Assembly (NCBI GenBank): GCA_964369225.1
Contig: CAYJER010000014.1
Location: 1-53,155, forward strand
Reading direction: 5' to 3'
DNA length: 53,155 bases
DNA from: SIG603 sp964369225
GTDB lineage: Bacteria; Bacillota; Clostridia; Oscillospirales; Acutalibacteraceae
The position numbers and the translations under genes are program-made. The notes under the pieces were generated by a model. The model was not told the origin of the DNA, searched no databases, and saw only the letters and a program-made list of their open reading frames with translations. Shown in pieces: positions 1 through 8,911 of the stretch (the stretch's first letter is position 1; each line of letters starts with the position of its first letter).

Positions 1-150
1 TGCCTTAAGTCAGTTAAAAGTCCTAGTTTTTGGCAAGAGCAGAGCCCTTGCCCTAAGTCAGTTAAAAGTCCTAGTTTTTGGCAAGAGCAGAGCCCTTGCC
101 TTAAGTCAGTTAAAAGTCCTAGTTTTTGGCAAGAGCAGAGCCCTTGCCCT
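1..150. repeat. 48-bp tandem repeat, three copies
   Basis: Three near-perfect 48-bp units begin at 1, 49 and 97, and a fourth breaks off after six bases at 145. The only clear unit-to-unit difference is T or C in TGCCTTAAG/TGCCCTAAG. Each unit carries a short inverted repeat (GGCAAG ... CTTGCC) that could form a hairpin with a 9-nt loop. The array runs off the left edge, so its full copy number is unknown. Units are contiguous, with no unique spacers between them. Confidence 0.93.
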
Positions 151-289
151 ACTTGGCATAATTTTATAATCAACACGTCTGGTGCAGAGACCCTCCCATA
201 CAAATAAGCATTAAGTTTGATTATATTAATTACATTGTTTAAATGTGAAGTTTTAATTTTTACAGAGTACTAGCGAAAGGAGAATTTTA
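151..289. other. Intergenic region upstream of the helicase, with a shared repeat motif
   Basis: AT-rich non-coding stretch. Around 170-184 it carries the motif aatcaacacgtctgg, followed by gcagagaccct. The same motif accompanies the palindromic elements elsewhere in the window (near 2636, 44021, 45412 and, inverted, 53062). No clear promoter was recognised; the ribosome binding site of the following gene (GAAAGGAG, 275-282) ends the region. Confidence 0.5.
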
Positions 290-2509
290 GTGACACAAGA
301 AGAATTTGAAAAAAGATTTACCATAAATCTAAACGAACAACAAAAAACAGCTGTGTACAGCACAGAGGGGCAAGTTTTGCTTTTAGCAGTACCCGGTAGC
401 GGAAAAACCACAGTTTTAATTACTCGCCTAGGTTATATGATTTATTGTAAAAAAATTGACCCTAGATTAATTTTAACCATGACATACACGGTTTCAGCCA
501 CTAATGAGATGAAACAAAGGTTTACAAAAATGTTTGGCGAACAATATTCAAATAACCTTGAATTTCGCACAATCAATGGTGTATCCGCTAAAATTATAGA
601 TTATTACAGCAGAAATTATGCTAGAGAAAGCTCTTTTACTCTATTAGATAATGAGGGCGAGATTTCACATATTTTAAGAGAAATATATAAAGAGACTAAC
701 GAGGATTTCCCAACCGACAGCATAATTAAAGAGATTAGAACGGCTATCACTTACATTAAAAATATGATGATAACTGAAATTGATAAAATAGATACAGAGA
801 TTAAAAATTTAGCTGAAATATACAACAGATATATTGAAATTATGAAAAGGAAACGCCTAATGGACTATGATGACCAGATGCGTTATGCACATGCAATTTT
901 AAAGCAACAGCCTAGAGTTTTAAAATATTTTCACGAAAAATATAAATATATATGCGTTGATGAATCGCAAGACACCTCAAAAATTCAGCATGAGATAATT
1001 AAACTTTTAGCTCATGGAAATGTTTTTATGGTAGGGGATGAGGACCAAAGTATTTATGGCTTTAGGGCTGCATACCCAAAGGCGTTAATGGACTTTAAAA
1101 AAGACTATAAAGATGCTAAAGTTTTGCTAATGGAGAAAAATTATAGATCCACTAAAGAAATAATTGCCGTTGCTAACGCATTTGTTGTAAGGAATAAACA
1201 TAGATACGAAAAAGAGATTAAAGAAAGCTGTGGAAGTGGTAGCCATGTTGGAATTATCAAAACTAGCGATAGAGCCTCTCAATATAAATTTATTTTAGGA
1301 ATTGCAAAAAACATTAAAGAAGAAACAGCCATTTTATATAGAAACAATGACTCTGCTCTACCGCTTATTGACATGTTTGAGCGTGAGAAAATTCCTTACA
1401 CTTGCAGAAAATTTGAGGACGCTTTTTTCTCGAACAGAATAGTTTTAGATATTACAGACATGATAAATTTTGCACATAATCCTAATGACACAGCCACTTT
1501 TATGCGAATTTACTATAAGTTTGGGCAAATGCTAAACAGAAGCACTGCCGATTATGTATGCTCTCAAAGCAGAAGCAGTGGAAAGAATATTCCAGATGTA
1601 CTCATGAATTATTCAAAAGAGCTTGCAATTAATATTAATCTTAATATTCAGCAGATAATTAACGGAAACGCAATGCAGGCTTTAGGCTGTATTTGGAACG
1701 GTTTTGGTTATAAAAAATATGTTGAGCGTTGCGGTTTAGACGATGGCAAGTATTTTGTTTTGTCGATGATTGCTCAAACACAAAAGAATTCCCAAGACTT
1801 TCTAAATAGAATTTCAGATTTACGAGAAATTCTTAAAACTTCAAAAAAAAGAAAGTCAAATATTATTTTATCTACAGTGCATTCAAGTAAGGGTTTGGAG
1901 TACGACAATGTGTATTTGCTTGATATTATCGACGGTGTTATTCCTCCTAAATTAAAGCTAGAAGATAAAAATTCAGATGAAATTTATGAGGAAGAACGCA
2001 GAATTTATTATGTTGGAATGACTAGGGCAAAATTTATGCTAAATTTATTTGACATAGCAGATAAACCATCTGCGTTTACAAATGAGGTTAAGCAGTCATT
2101 GCCAACAGAGCTAATAGATGAAAGTGAAATTTTATCACCATTTAAAGAAAATCTGTGTGGTAAAACTTACACGCACAAAGTCAAGGGTAAAGGTTTTGTC
2201 ACAGCACAATATGAGGAAAAATTTTTGATACAGTTTAGTAATCAAGACTATATGCTTATGAATGTTGGTGAAATGTTTGAAAACAAAACTTTGAAGTATG
2301 AAGAGAAAAAGAAAGAAGTTAAAAAAACTGCCCCTAAAAAATTTACTGTTAAAGTAGGAGACGAGCTTATGCACAGATTTTTTGGAAAAGGAAAGATAAT
2401 TTCAATAAGTTCTGATATAGCTGAAATTAGATTCGAGAAAAAAGGGGAGACCAAACTTTTAGGTTTAACTATGTGCCTTGGAAATGGAATATTAAAGAAA
2501 TTGTATTGA
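290..2509 (+). CDS. UvrD/PcrA-like superfamily I DNA helicase
   Basis: ATP-dependent 3'-5' DNA helicase of the UvrD/PcrA/Rep family, expected to act in the cytoplasm in DNA repair or clearing of replication blocks. Visible motifs: Walker A VPGSGKTT with K39, motif II VDESQD (D224, E225), motif III GDEDQSIYGFRAA, motif IV NYRSTKEI, motif V TVHSSKGLEYDNV and motif VI YVGMTRAK. The C-terminal tail carries two short Tudor-like stretches (THKVKGKGFV and MHRFFGKGKII) like the PcrA/UvrD tail that contacts RNA polymerase. At 739 residues it is the usual size. It starts with GTG behind GAAAGGAG. It stands alone between repeat regions, so context adds nothing. The family call is firm; whether it is the housekeeping PcrA or a second paralogue cannot be decided here. 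Confidence 0.93.
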   Translation: MTQEEFEKRFTINLNEQQKTAVYSTEGQVLLLAVPGSGKTTVLITRLGYMIYCKKIDPRLILTMTYTVSATNEMKQRFTKMFGEQYSNNLEFRTINGVSAKIIDYYSRNYARESSFTLLDNEGEISHILREIYKETNEDFPTDSIIKEIRTAITYIKNMMITEIDKIDTEIKNLAEIYNRYIEIMKRKRLMDYDDQMRYAHAILKQQPRVLKYFHEKYKYICVDESQDTSKIQHEIIKLLAHGNVFMVGDEDQSIYGFRAAYPKALMDFKKDYKDAKVLLMEKNYRSTKEIIAVANAFVVRNKHRYEKEIKESCGSGSHVGIIKTSDRASQYKFILGIAKNIKEETAILYRNNDSALPLIDMFEREKIPYTCRKFEDAFFSNRIVLDITDMINFAHNPNDTATFMRIYYKFGQMLNRSTADYVCSQSRSSGKNIPDVLMNYSKELAININLNIQQIINGNAMQALGCIWNGFGYKKYVERCGLDDGKYFVLSMIAQTQKNSQDFLNRISDLREILKTSKKRKSNIILSTVHSSKGLEYDNVYLLDIIDGVIPPKLKLEDKNSDEIYEEERRIYYVGMTRAKFMLNLFDIADKPSAFTNEVKQSLPTELIDESEILSPFKENLCGKTYTHKVKGKGFVTAQYEEKFLIQFSNQDYMLMNVGEMFENKTLKYEEKKKEVKKTAPKKFTVKVGDELMHRFFGKGKIISISSDIAEIRFEKKGETKLLGLTMCLGNGILKKLY

Positions 2510-2760
2510 TAAAAATAAATTCGTTAAAACGCACAAATTAATGTAGGGGACGGGTTTTTCGTCCCGTGGAAATTTAGCAATAACTGACAGTTTTCGGGAC
2601 GGAAAACCCGTCCCCTACATTGCTAAATTTCTCTAACCAACACGTCTGCACAGAGACCCTGTCTTACAACATTTAAATAAATTTATATTTATATGTACAA
2701 AGTTTTTGTTTTAACATAGTAGTAGGGGCGACCCTGTGTGGTCGCCCCTACAATATAGCA
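2510..2760. repeat. Intergenic palindromic repeat elements
   Basis: The 321-bp gap between the helicase and the EAL gene is mostly repeats. Bases 2512-2648 match 43896-44032 with only three differences. Inside, 2540-2621 is a large inverted repeat whose arms begin AATGTAGGGGACGGG and end CCCGTCCCCTACATT, about 27 bp per arm. A smaller perfect palindrome lies at 2722-2751 (GTAGGGGCGACC, six-base loop, GGTCGCCCCTAC). The GC content contrasts sharply with the surrounding AT-rich DNA. No coding capacity was seen. Confidence 0.85.
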
Positions 2761-2792
2761 TTAAGTTCTTTTAATTTTTAAATCTATCAAAA

Positions 2793-2823
2793 TAAAAATT
2801 CCGCTTGAAATTAATTCAAGCGG
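2793..2823 (-). terminator. Rho-independent terminator of the EAL gene
   Basis: Perfect 9-bp stem CCGCTTGAA/TTCAAGCGG with a 5-nt loop. On the minus strand it is followed by a T-rich run (AATTTTTATTTTG). It lies just past the stop codon of the minus-strand EAL gene. Confidence 0.85.
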
Positions 2824-2830
2824 TTTATTT

Positions 2831-5038
2831 TTAATCTTTTATTAAATAGTCTTTTTCAAATATATCGATATCCATAGGTCTAGCAAAGAAGTAGCCTTGA
2901 ACTGAATCACAATTAACAGATTTTAAAAATTCAACTTGTTCAGCTTCTTCAACACCTTCTGCAACTGTGTGCATGTTAAGTGTGTGAGCTAGCTTAATTA
3001 TTCCGTCTATAACAAGTTCGCCTCTATCGTCATACTTATTATTAACAAAGAAACTTCTGTCTAGTTTTAAGGTGTCTACCTTAAAGTTTTTAAGCATGCC
3101 AAGTGAAGAATATCCTGCACCAAAATCATCTATTGAGACTGTAAAACCAGCATCGTGTAGATCATCTAGTAGCTTTTCAATGTCACCCTCATTCTCTGTG
3201 ATAGTAGTCTCTGTAAGCTCAATTTCAATATAGACAGGGTCTATGTTGTTTGATGTAACTATCAGCCTTAATTCTTCAACAAAATTTGGGTTTTGCAGAT
3301 GAATTCTTGAGAAGTTTACAGAAACAGGCACACACTCATAGCCTTTATCAAGCCATTCTCGAATTTTTTTGCAAATGCTATCGAGCATGTATTTATCAAG
3401 CTCTACTATAAATCCATTAGACTCAAACAATGGGATAAAAATGTTAGGGAATATCATATTGCCCTCTGGCTCTATCCATCTTACTAAGGCTTCTGCGCCA
3501 ATAATTTCATTTGTGCTTAAACTAAACTTAGGCTGTAGATAAGTTTTAAACTCGTTGTTATGAAGTGCAGTCTCCATTTTATTGGTGATTTCTGCTAGTG
3601 TTAAAACTTGCTTTTTAAAATTATCGTCATAGTCCCAAATAACTTCTACTCCCTTAGTTTTTGCAAAACTATGAGCCATATTTACTTTGTTTACTATGTC
3701 GTTTACGTCATTTTCGCCAGGCTCAATAAAATATCTTCCATACCTAAATGTAATAGAGTATTTATCTAGCATAGGAATTAAAGATCTAAAACGTTCTTCA
3801 TATGCAATTCTTCTATTATTCAAGTTTTTAAGGAAGTCATTTCCTGCAAACATCATAAACTGGTCAGCGCCTGTTCTAGCTATCATAAATGTTGGTTCTG
3901 CTATGTTAACAGATGCTTCTGCTACAGTTTTAAGCACTTGGTTTCCAACGTCGAAATCAAATAATTCATTAATAGCTTTAAAGTTTGCTATGTCCATCTT
4001 TACAATAATTAGACCCTCTTTATCATCGTTATCTTCAATGATTTTAGCCATGTGGTTCTTAAGTTTATGAAGATTCGGTAGCCCTGTAAGTTCATCGTAA
4101 TAAGCAACTTTTTCAACCTTTTTTAGATATCTGCTTCTGCTGATAAGAATGTAAAGCAAAAAGCCTATAAAGAAAAATGCCATGATTGCGGTGAAAATAA
4201 ACATACTATTTAATATATGAACTTCACGTGCTATCATTGTGTCTTCTGGTACTGTAAAGAATAACACCCAATCATTGATCATTAATGGAGCGTATTGAGC
4301 AAGTCTTTTTGTTTCAAATAGTGTATAAGTTAAAGAACCACTCGTACCATTTTTGAAATCAGAGAGCATTTCATCTATTGTTTTGCCCTCTAATATTGCG
4401 TATTTTACAAAGGCATCAGTATCTGAATAGTTTGACATTGTAGTCATAATTATTCTTGCATCTTGATCTAAAATAAGTGCATAGCCCAGGTCAGAAGTAT
4501 AGGTTAAAAGAATTTCTCTTATACTTTCAATAGTATAAGAAACCAAAAAAGCACCTTCAATTTGACCGTCAACCATTATAGGAGATAAAACCTCTATTAC
4601 TGATGTGCCAGTATAAGCAGATATTTTAGGTTCAGAAATACATAGTTCTCCCGATATAGCTTTAGCAAAATTTTCATTTTGAGAAAGATTAACTATTTCA
4701 CCGTTTGCCATAATTCCATACCCGTCTAAATCTGATAATATAAGGGTATCGAGTTCATTAACTTTTTTTATATTAGTCAAATATTCAATTAAGAAGTCTT
4801 CGTCGGCACCTATTAATTGAATAGTTTCTACTATAGTTTGAAGTTCTAACAATTTTTCTTCAAAAGTTTCATTGATTGCAACTTGTTGTTGAAAAGTTGC
4901 ACTGTGTATTGTTTCGTCTATAGAGTCTTTCAGTTCTGTGTTTACACTTCCCATAAACTGAATAATTCCATATGTTAAAGAAAATATCGCAAAGAATATA
5001 AATAACACTAGGATAATTTTCTGTTTTATAGTTTTCAT
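2831..5038 (-). CDS. Membrane-anchored sensor GGDEF(degenerate)-EAL c-di-GMP phosphodiesterase
   Basis: Predicted to hydrolyse c-di-GMP at the inner face of the membrane in response to an outside signal. An N-terminal membrane helix (about residues 8-28) is followed by an extracellular region of about 245 residues that looks like a double-Cache sensor, then a second helix (about 275-297). The GGDEF-like domain (about 325-485) has TGADQF in place of GGDEF, so it is probably regulatory. The EAL domain looks intact: AEAL with E516, SVNFSR, ELTET, IDDFGAGYSS with D637/D638, KLDR, AEGVE and VQGYFF. ATG at 5038 is chosen over an upstream in-frame GTG because GTGGAGG is its ribosome binding site. 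It has its own promoter and terminator. Confidence 0.92.
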   Translation of the reverse strand: MKTIKQKIILVLFIFFAIFSLTYGIIQFMGSVNTELKDSIDETIHSATFQQQVAINETFEEKLLELQTIVETIQLIGADEDFLIEYLTNIKKVNELDTLILSDLDGYGIMANGEIVNLSQNENFAKAISGELCISEPKISAYTGTSVIEVLSPIMVDGQIEGAFLVSYTIESIREILLTYTSDLGYALILDQDARIIMTTMSNYSDTDAFVKYAILEGKTIDEMLSDFKNGTSGSLTYTLFETKRLAQYAPLMINDWVLFFTVPEDTMIAREVHILNSMFIFTAIMAFFFIGFLLYILISRSRYLKKVEKVAYYDELTGLPNLHKLKNHMAKIIEDNDDKEGLIIVKMDIANFKAINELFDFDVGNQVLKTVAEASVNIAEPTFMIARTGADQFMMFAGNDFLKNLNNRRIAYEERFRSLIPMLDKYSITFRYGRYFIEPGENDVNDIVNKVNMAHSFAKTKGVEVIWDYDDNFKKQVLTLAEITNKMETALHNNEFKTYLQPKFSLSTNEIIGAEALVRWIEPEGNMIFPNIFIPLFESNGFIVELDKYMLDSICKKIREWLDKGYECVPVSVNFSRIHLQNPNFVEELRLIVTSNNIDPVYIEIELTETTITENEGDIEKLLDDLHDAGFTVSIDDFGAGYSSLGMLKNFKVDTLKLDRSFFVNNKYDDRGELVIDGIIKLAHTLNMHTVAEGVEEAEQVEFLKSVNCDSVQGYFFARPMDIDIFEKDYLIKD

Positions 5039-5114
5039 TTGTTCCTCCACTCGGAATTAAATGCCTTTATTTATTACATCCAATATAATAATGCTTTGTA
5101 AATCATGTTTTTTA

Positions 5115-5143
5115 ATTATATCATAAGAAAAATCAAAATTCAA
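5115..5143 (-). promoter_or_regulatory. Sigma-A-type promoter of the EAL gene
   Basis: On the minus strand: -35 TTGAAT (5138-5143), 17-bp spacer, -10 TATAAT (5115-5120). The -10 is preceded by TGA, giving the extended form TGnTATAAT. About 75 nt of leader precede the ATG at 5038. Confidence 0.8.
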
Positions 5144-5159
5144 TACTTTATTGTTATAT

Positions 5160-5831
5160 TTAATTAAATATATTGTATTTAATTAAGTATGGGTATTTCT
5201 TATTTTTTTTAGCCAGAATTAGTAGGTGAATTTTAGAGTTATAGCAAAAACTAAGCATACTATTTGCTATGTAATCTTTTGGTAGACAGTTAATATTTTC
5301 GGTTGTAAAATCTGTGTTTAGCAATTTGAAAATTGATATATCGTTGTCTTGGTAAGAACTAATTTTGATTGTTTGGTTATTGTAGCAACATAAGGCACAG
5401 TTATTCTCTTTGGCTGAAGTTTCACAATTGGTTATAGAGTAACCGTCTTTATTACATATATATAGCTTAGTATTTGTGATTATGGATAAACAGTTATTAT
5501 GAAAATCATAGCAAATTGCCTTTATTTTTTCATATGAATTGAATTTAAGTTCAATTAAATCAATCTCACAAAAATTTTCTGGGTCAAGCTTGCATATCTT
5601 ATTGTTGTCTATGCTTGCCCAAAAACAATTTTCACTACAATCATAACAAATAGCCGTGTATGTTTGGCACAAGCTAGTTTGTTCGATAATACAAAAGTTT
5701 AAGTCATACTTAGTTATGACGGGTTCATTCTCTGAAAGAAAATACAAATAAGCGCCGTCGTATGCCATAGATATATATGATGTTTGCTTATTTGTTAAAG
5801 CTTTTTTTTCGGTTAATATAAGGTTTAACAA
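5160..5831 (-). CDS. Cys-rich protein with propeller-like internal repeats
   Basis: Family not recognised. The 223 residues contain about five copies of a roughly 40-residue unit built around a hydrophobic-aromatic core: ISMAYDGAYLYFLS, AICYDCSENCFWASI, AICYDFHNNCLSIIT, ALCCYNNQTIKIS and LSFCYNSKIHLLIL. This pattern fits the blades of a small beta-propeller. Some 17 to 18 cysteines are present, unusual for a cytoplasmic protein. No signal peptide or membrane helix is seen. It starts with TTG behind AGGTGA. It lies downstream of three SPOCS genes on the same strand, separated by a repeat-filled gap. A spore-coat role is a guess from that neighbourhood and the cysteine content; nothing in the sequence proves it. 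Confidence 0.7.
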   Translation of the reverse strand: MLNLILTEKKALTNKQTSYISMAYDGAYLYFLSENEPVITKYDLNFCIIEQTSLCQTYTAICYDCSENCFWASIDNNKICKLDPENFCEIDLIELKFNSYEKIKAICYDFHNNCLSIITNTKLYICNKDGYSITNCETSAKENNCALCCYNNQTIKISSYQDNDISIFKLLNTDFTTENINCLPKDYIANSMLSFCYNSKIHLLILAKKNKKYPYLIKYNIFN

Positions 5832-6168
5832 GTTATCACCTGCTTGAAATTAATATAGTTAAGGTTTGATAGAATATTGTACAAAATCTATGTAGGGGCG
5901 ATTTGTAGTCACAGGTGTTGATTAGAAATATTATTGTAGGGGCAAACCTGTGTGGTCGCCCGTAGGTTTAGCAATATTCCTAGTTTTCGGGCGACCACAC
6001 AGGGTCGCCCCTACAATGACTATATGCAATGCGTACAGTTAAAATCATATAATAAAATTTCTTAAGTTCGTGACATTGCCTGTAGTCCTTAGAGCGTTAG
6101 TAATAATTTGCAATTTTTGGGCGGTCACAAAGGACCGCCACTGATTTTTGCGTGATAATAAAATTAGC
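5832..6168. repeat. Repeat-filled gap with palindromic GTAGGGG elements
   Basis: No gene is seen. The main element, 5933-6017, is an imperfect inverted repeat with arms beginning ATTGTAGGGGC and ending GCCCCTACAAT; the inner arms read CCTGTGTGGTCGCCC and GGGCGACCACACAGG. A fragment of the same family lies at 5891-5905, next to an inverted copy of the aatcaacac motif. A decayed copy (GGGCGGTCACAAAGGACCGCC) runs at about 6119-6139. Any of these hairpins could end transcription from the SPOCS operon. Confidence 0.75.
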
Positions 6169-7287
6169 TTAGTCTACTAATTTAGCCGCTTCTTTTACTT
6201 CACTTTTTACTTCTTCTTCTTTTCCTGTGTCTACATCAATTTTTAGGGATACTGATGTATCACAAATTCCTGACTTACTAATAAAGTTAAGTCCTGCATC
6301 TTGTGCGTTATTTTGAATTGTTAGAATGTTATTTGAATAGCTATAGCCTACAGGCAATACACCTACTAATGACAATACATCATAAGGCTCAACTACAAAG
6401 CTTGCAACACCAGCAGATTTTGTATTTGCGTTAAAATTAATCAAAATATCATTATCTGTAAGCTGTTGAACTTTTAAGTTAGACGGAGTTTGAGAAATCA
6501 TGCTGACTTTAGGCGGAGAATTAATAATTACATTCACAGTAAAGCTTACATTGCATGGTGTTGACTCAATCTCGAATACTAAGGTAGCTCCCTGTGATCC
6601 GTTTGCTATTGTTAGTATATTTGAATTATAGGCATAGCCGGTAGGCAATGCACTTACTAAGTTTATAGGTGCTAGTGGGTCGGAAAGTATATTGATGATT
6701 TGAGGTAAATCGTTTTCGCATATTTCTATATTGAACACGTTTATTCCTACTTCTTCAATAAACACAGACTTATCACTAGCCTTAATTACAGGAACAGGAA
6801 GCTCTACATTTGCAACACCGCAACATACATCGGCGTAAACAAACATGGTTACATTTTTAAAGAAACAGCGTTTAGATGTTTGCTCTACATACACATCTTC
6901 TACTATGGCATCTACAGTTATTGAGTTGCCAGGCATATAATAATCTGGCAAAACTATATAAGTGCAGAACGGTACTTCAAAATGTGCAGAGTGTGCAGAT
7001 TGCTCGCAACTGTCTGCTACATACTCTATAAATTGTATTAGTTTACCTTTAACAATAAGCTTGTAGCCTGTGCTTACTACTCCCTCGAAGTTTGCGTTGG
7101 TAACAGGAGTTCTAACTACTTCAAACTCGGTTATCTTAGCGTCTATATTAAGAGATGTTATTCTCTTCATGTCTGGTTTTTGCACAGGAATACACAGTGT
7201 TTCCATTACTGAAAACTCTTTCCATGCAGTTGTGCTAAGAGGAAATACTGAACTTACTCCATTAACAATAATATTATTACAGTTCAT
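6169..7287 (-). CDS. SPOCS-domain (DUF3794) protein with C-terminal repeats
   Basis: Contains one SPOCS domain (about residues 15-165), the domain of the SpoIVA-interacting protein SipL and related clostridial spore-coat proteins; recognised from KLIVKGKLIQFIEYVAD followed by FCTYIVLPD. The C-terminal half holds two related, probably Ig-like modules, each with a PxGYxYxxNILTIxN core (ALPTGYAYNSNILTIANG and VLPVGYSYSNNILTIQNN) and one cysteine. No LysM domain, signal peptide or membrane helix. ATG is preceded by AGGAGGTAAT, and the start overlaps the preceding gene's end by 11 bp, so it is the last gene of a three-gene operon. A spore-envelope function follows from the family; the actual partner is unknown. 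Confidence 0.88.
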   Translation of the reverse strand: MNCNNIIVNGVSSVFPLSTTAWKEFSVMETLCIPVQKPDMKRITSLNIDAKITEFEVVRTPVTNANFEGVVSTGYKLIVKGKLIQFIEYVADSCEQSAHSAHFEVPFCTYIVLPDYYMPGNSITVDAIVEDVYVEQTSKRCFFKNVTMFVYADVCCGVANVELPVPVIKASDKSVFIEEVGINVFNIEICENDLPQIINILSDPLAPINLVSALPTGYAYNSNILTIANGSQGATLVFEIESTPCNVSFTVNVIINSPPKVSMISQTPSNLKVQQLTDNDILINFNANTKSAGVASFVVEPYDVLSLVGVLPVGYSYSNNILTIQNNAQDAGLNFISKSGICDTSVSLKIDVDTGKEEEVKSEVKEAAKLVD

Positions 7288-7936
7288 TCTTTATTACCTC
7301 CTCTTCTTTTTTAATAATACGGCTACAAGTATCGTCAAATGTTTGAACATTACCTATAGGGCCTGTAACTGTGCCCTTATCGAATAGACATTGTTTTACA
7401 CCAACTTGTAAGAATACTAAAATGTTGCTACATATACAGCGTTCATCCATCATGCTAACATTTGCATCCTCTATAAAAGGATACACAAAGAACATGTTAT
7501 TTGCAAACAAATACTCAGCAGTTAAACATTGTCCACCAACTATATATTCTGGCGGAACAACAATAAACTCACTTACTGTAAACTCATTGTGTACTCCATG
7601 GATACTTTGTTGTGGTTCGTCTGCAACATACTGAATTTTTTGCCTGAATTTAATTTCGACCACTAATTTTTTACCTGTTAGCTTTTCACCCTCACTAGAT
7701 GTAGCTATGCTAGGAACAGCAGTCTTTGGTAAAACTTCACCCGCTGGTGTGTTTATAAGCCTAACAGAAATTATCTTAGCATCAAAGGCAGATGAGATAA
7801 GTCTTTCGATGTTTGGCTTGCAACAATCAAGGCATATAGAATCATTTACAGAAAATTCTTTATAAATTTCAGAGCTTGTAGGCATGATATCTGAAATACC
7901 CATAATATTAACCATATTTCTTACAACATTAGCCAT
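7277..7936 (-). CDS. SPOCS-domain (DUF3794) protein
   Basis: Middle gene of three SPOCS genes, 219 residues. The SPOCS signature is KLVVEIKFRQKIQYVAD with SEFIVVPPEYI downstream; the N-terminal part (SVNDSICLDCCKPNIERL) matches the leading segment of the other two. The start at 7936 is set by GGAGGTGAG directly upstream; a longer reading frame exists but would begin in the preceding gene. The start codon shares one base with the preceding stop (TAATG), a sign of translational coupling. The C-terminus is cysteine-containing and charged, with no LysM. Expected role: spore coat or morphogenesis, by family only. Confidence 0.87.
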   Translation of the reverse strand: MANVVRNMVNIMGISDIMPTSSEIYKEFSVNDSICLDCCKPNIERLISSAFDAKIISVRLINTPAGEVLPKTAVPSIATSSEGEKLTGKKLVVEIKFRQKIQYVADEPQQSIHGVHNEFTVSEFIVVPPEYIVGGQCLTAEYLFANNMFFVYPFIEDANVSMMDERCICSNILVFLQVGVKQCLFDKGTVTGPIGNVQTFDDTCSRIIKKEEEVIKNEL

Positions 7937-8433
7937 TATCTCACCTCCAAAAACAATGATACACATTTCATTATATCACGAGGTCCTAAAGGCTCAACGA
8001 TGATATCCTCAATATAAGGTATAACTGTATAGCAGTTTTGTGCAGTAGCGGTAAACGGCAATACAACAAAAGTGCCAAAGCAATAATCGTTGTCAACTAC
8101 CATTACATTTTGCTCGCAATTATCGGCAACATAGTGTATAGATTGGTGAATAACACCCTCTATAACTAACTTTTTACCTGTAACTATTTGCCCACTAGGA
8201 TTAAGCAAATTCCCCTTAGGCCCTCTACCAGACACAGGTGTATCTATTACATAGGAATTCTTAATTTCTACACAAGCAATAACTCTTGTGATTTGCTCAA
8301 TGTTTGGCAAACATTCTTTTAATGAAATATGCTCTTGTAGCATAAGTTCTTTAAAAGCAGATACAGAGAAATTTGGTGGTATCTTATCACTAATTCCAAC
8401 GTATTCTACTAAATTTTTAACAACAGAACTCAT
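7936..8433 (-). CDS. SPOCS-domain (DUF3794) protein, first of three
   Basis: A 165-residue protein that is essentially a single SPOCS domain: LKECLPNIEQITRVIACVEI near the start, KLVIEGVIHQSIHYVAD in the middle and FGTFVVLPF near the end. It opens the SPOCS operon behind a strong AAGGAGG ribosome binding site. The three proteins look like products of duplication, differing mainly in C-terminal additions. No housekeeping-type promoter was obvious upstream, which would suit a sporulation sigma factor, but I cannot identify one reliably. Confidence 0.87.
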   Translation of the reverse strand: MSSVVKNLVEYVGISDKIPPNFSVSAFKELMLQEHISLKECLPNIEQITRVIACVEIKNSYVIDTPVSGRGPKGNLLNPSGQIVTGKKLVIEGVIHQSIHYVADNCEQNVMVVDNDYCFGTFVVLPFTATAQNCYTVIPYIEDIIVEPLGPRDIMKCVSLFLEVR

Positions 8434-8515
8434 TTATTTTCCTCCTTGTTACTTTCAGCAATCCTCTCACAACCTAGTTTATGGAAAAAAAATTTATTTG
8501 TTACTAAAAATATGT

Positions 8516-8548
8516 AAAAAAAACCTTAAGAACTAATTCTTAAGGTTT
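8516..8548 (-). terminator. Terminator of the tRNA-fMet gene
   Basis: Perfect 12-bp stem AAACCTTAAGAA/TTCTTAAGGTTT with loop CTAA, followed on the minus strand by eight T. It lies two bases past the tRNA 3' end. Confidence 0.93.
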
Positions 8549-8549
8549 A

Positions 8550-8624
<75 letters not shown>

Positions 8625-8660
8625 ATATTTAATTTTGTACTGCTCTGCTACTGCTAAATT

Positions 8661-8689
8661 AGTATATCAGATATTTAAGGTTTTGTCAA
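8661..8689 (-). promoter_or_regulatory. Promoter of tRNA-fMet
   Basis: On the minus strand: -35 TTGACA (8684-8689), exact 17-bp spacer, -10 TATACT (8661-8666), about 37 bp upstream of the mature tRNA 5' end. A near-consensus match, as expected for a stable RNA gene. Confidence 0.87.
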
Positions 8690-8814
8690 TACTTTTTTAT
8701 ATTATTTTTGTTTATTATTTTCGGTATCATAAATCACTTGAAATTTTATCTAAATTAACAATATTTTCGCTCTTTGGTTATATCATTTATATTAATCTTT
8801 TTTTTATTTAGTAC

Positions 8815-8892
8815 TTTATTATTTGTTTTATATATGGTATAATTAAATAGTATAATTTGTTTTTTAGATGTTCAGGATTTGAATTGACATCT
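8815..8892 (+). promoter_or_regulatory. Promoter and leader hairpin of the large GGDEF/EAL gene
   Basis: A -10 TATAAT (8838-8843) with an extended TGG upstream, preceded at 17 bp by a weak -35 TTTATT (8815-8820). A second TATAAT sits at 8851-8856 without a good -35. The leader holds an imperfect hairpin, AGATGTTCA (8866-8874) against TGA...ACATCT (8880-8892), just ahead of the ribosome binding site AAGGAGAG. It does not resemble a known c-di-GMP riboswitch. Confidence 0.55.
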
Positions 8893-8911
8893 GATATTAA
8901 GGAGAGTTTTT

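Noticed and set aside
1..150. CRISPR-like array
   Set aside because: The 48-bp units are contiguous and nearly identical, with no unique spacers and no cas genes in the window.
2510..2760. Insertion sequence
   Set aside because: There are inverted repeats but no transposase or remnant; non-autonomous repeats fit better.
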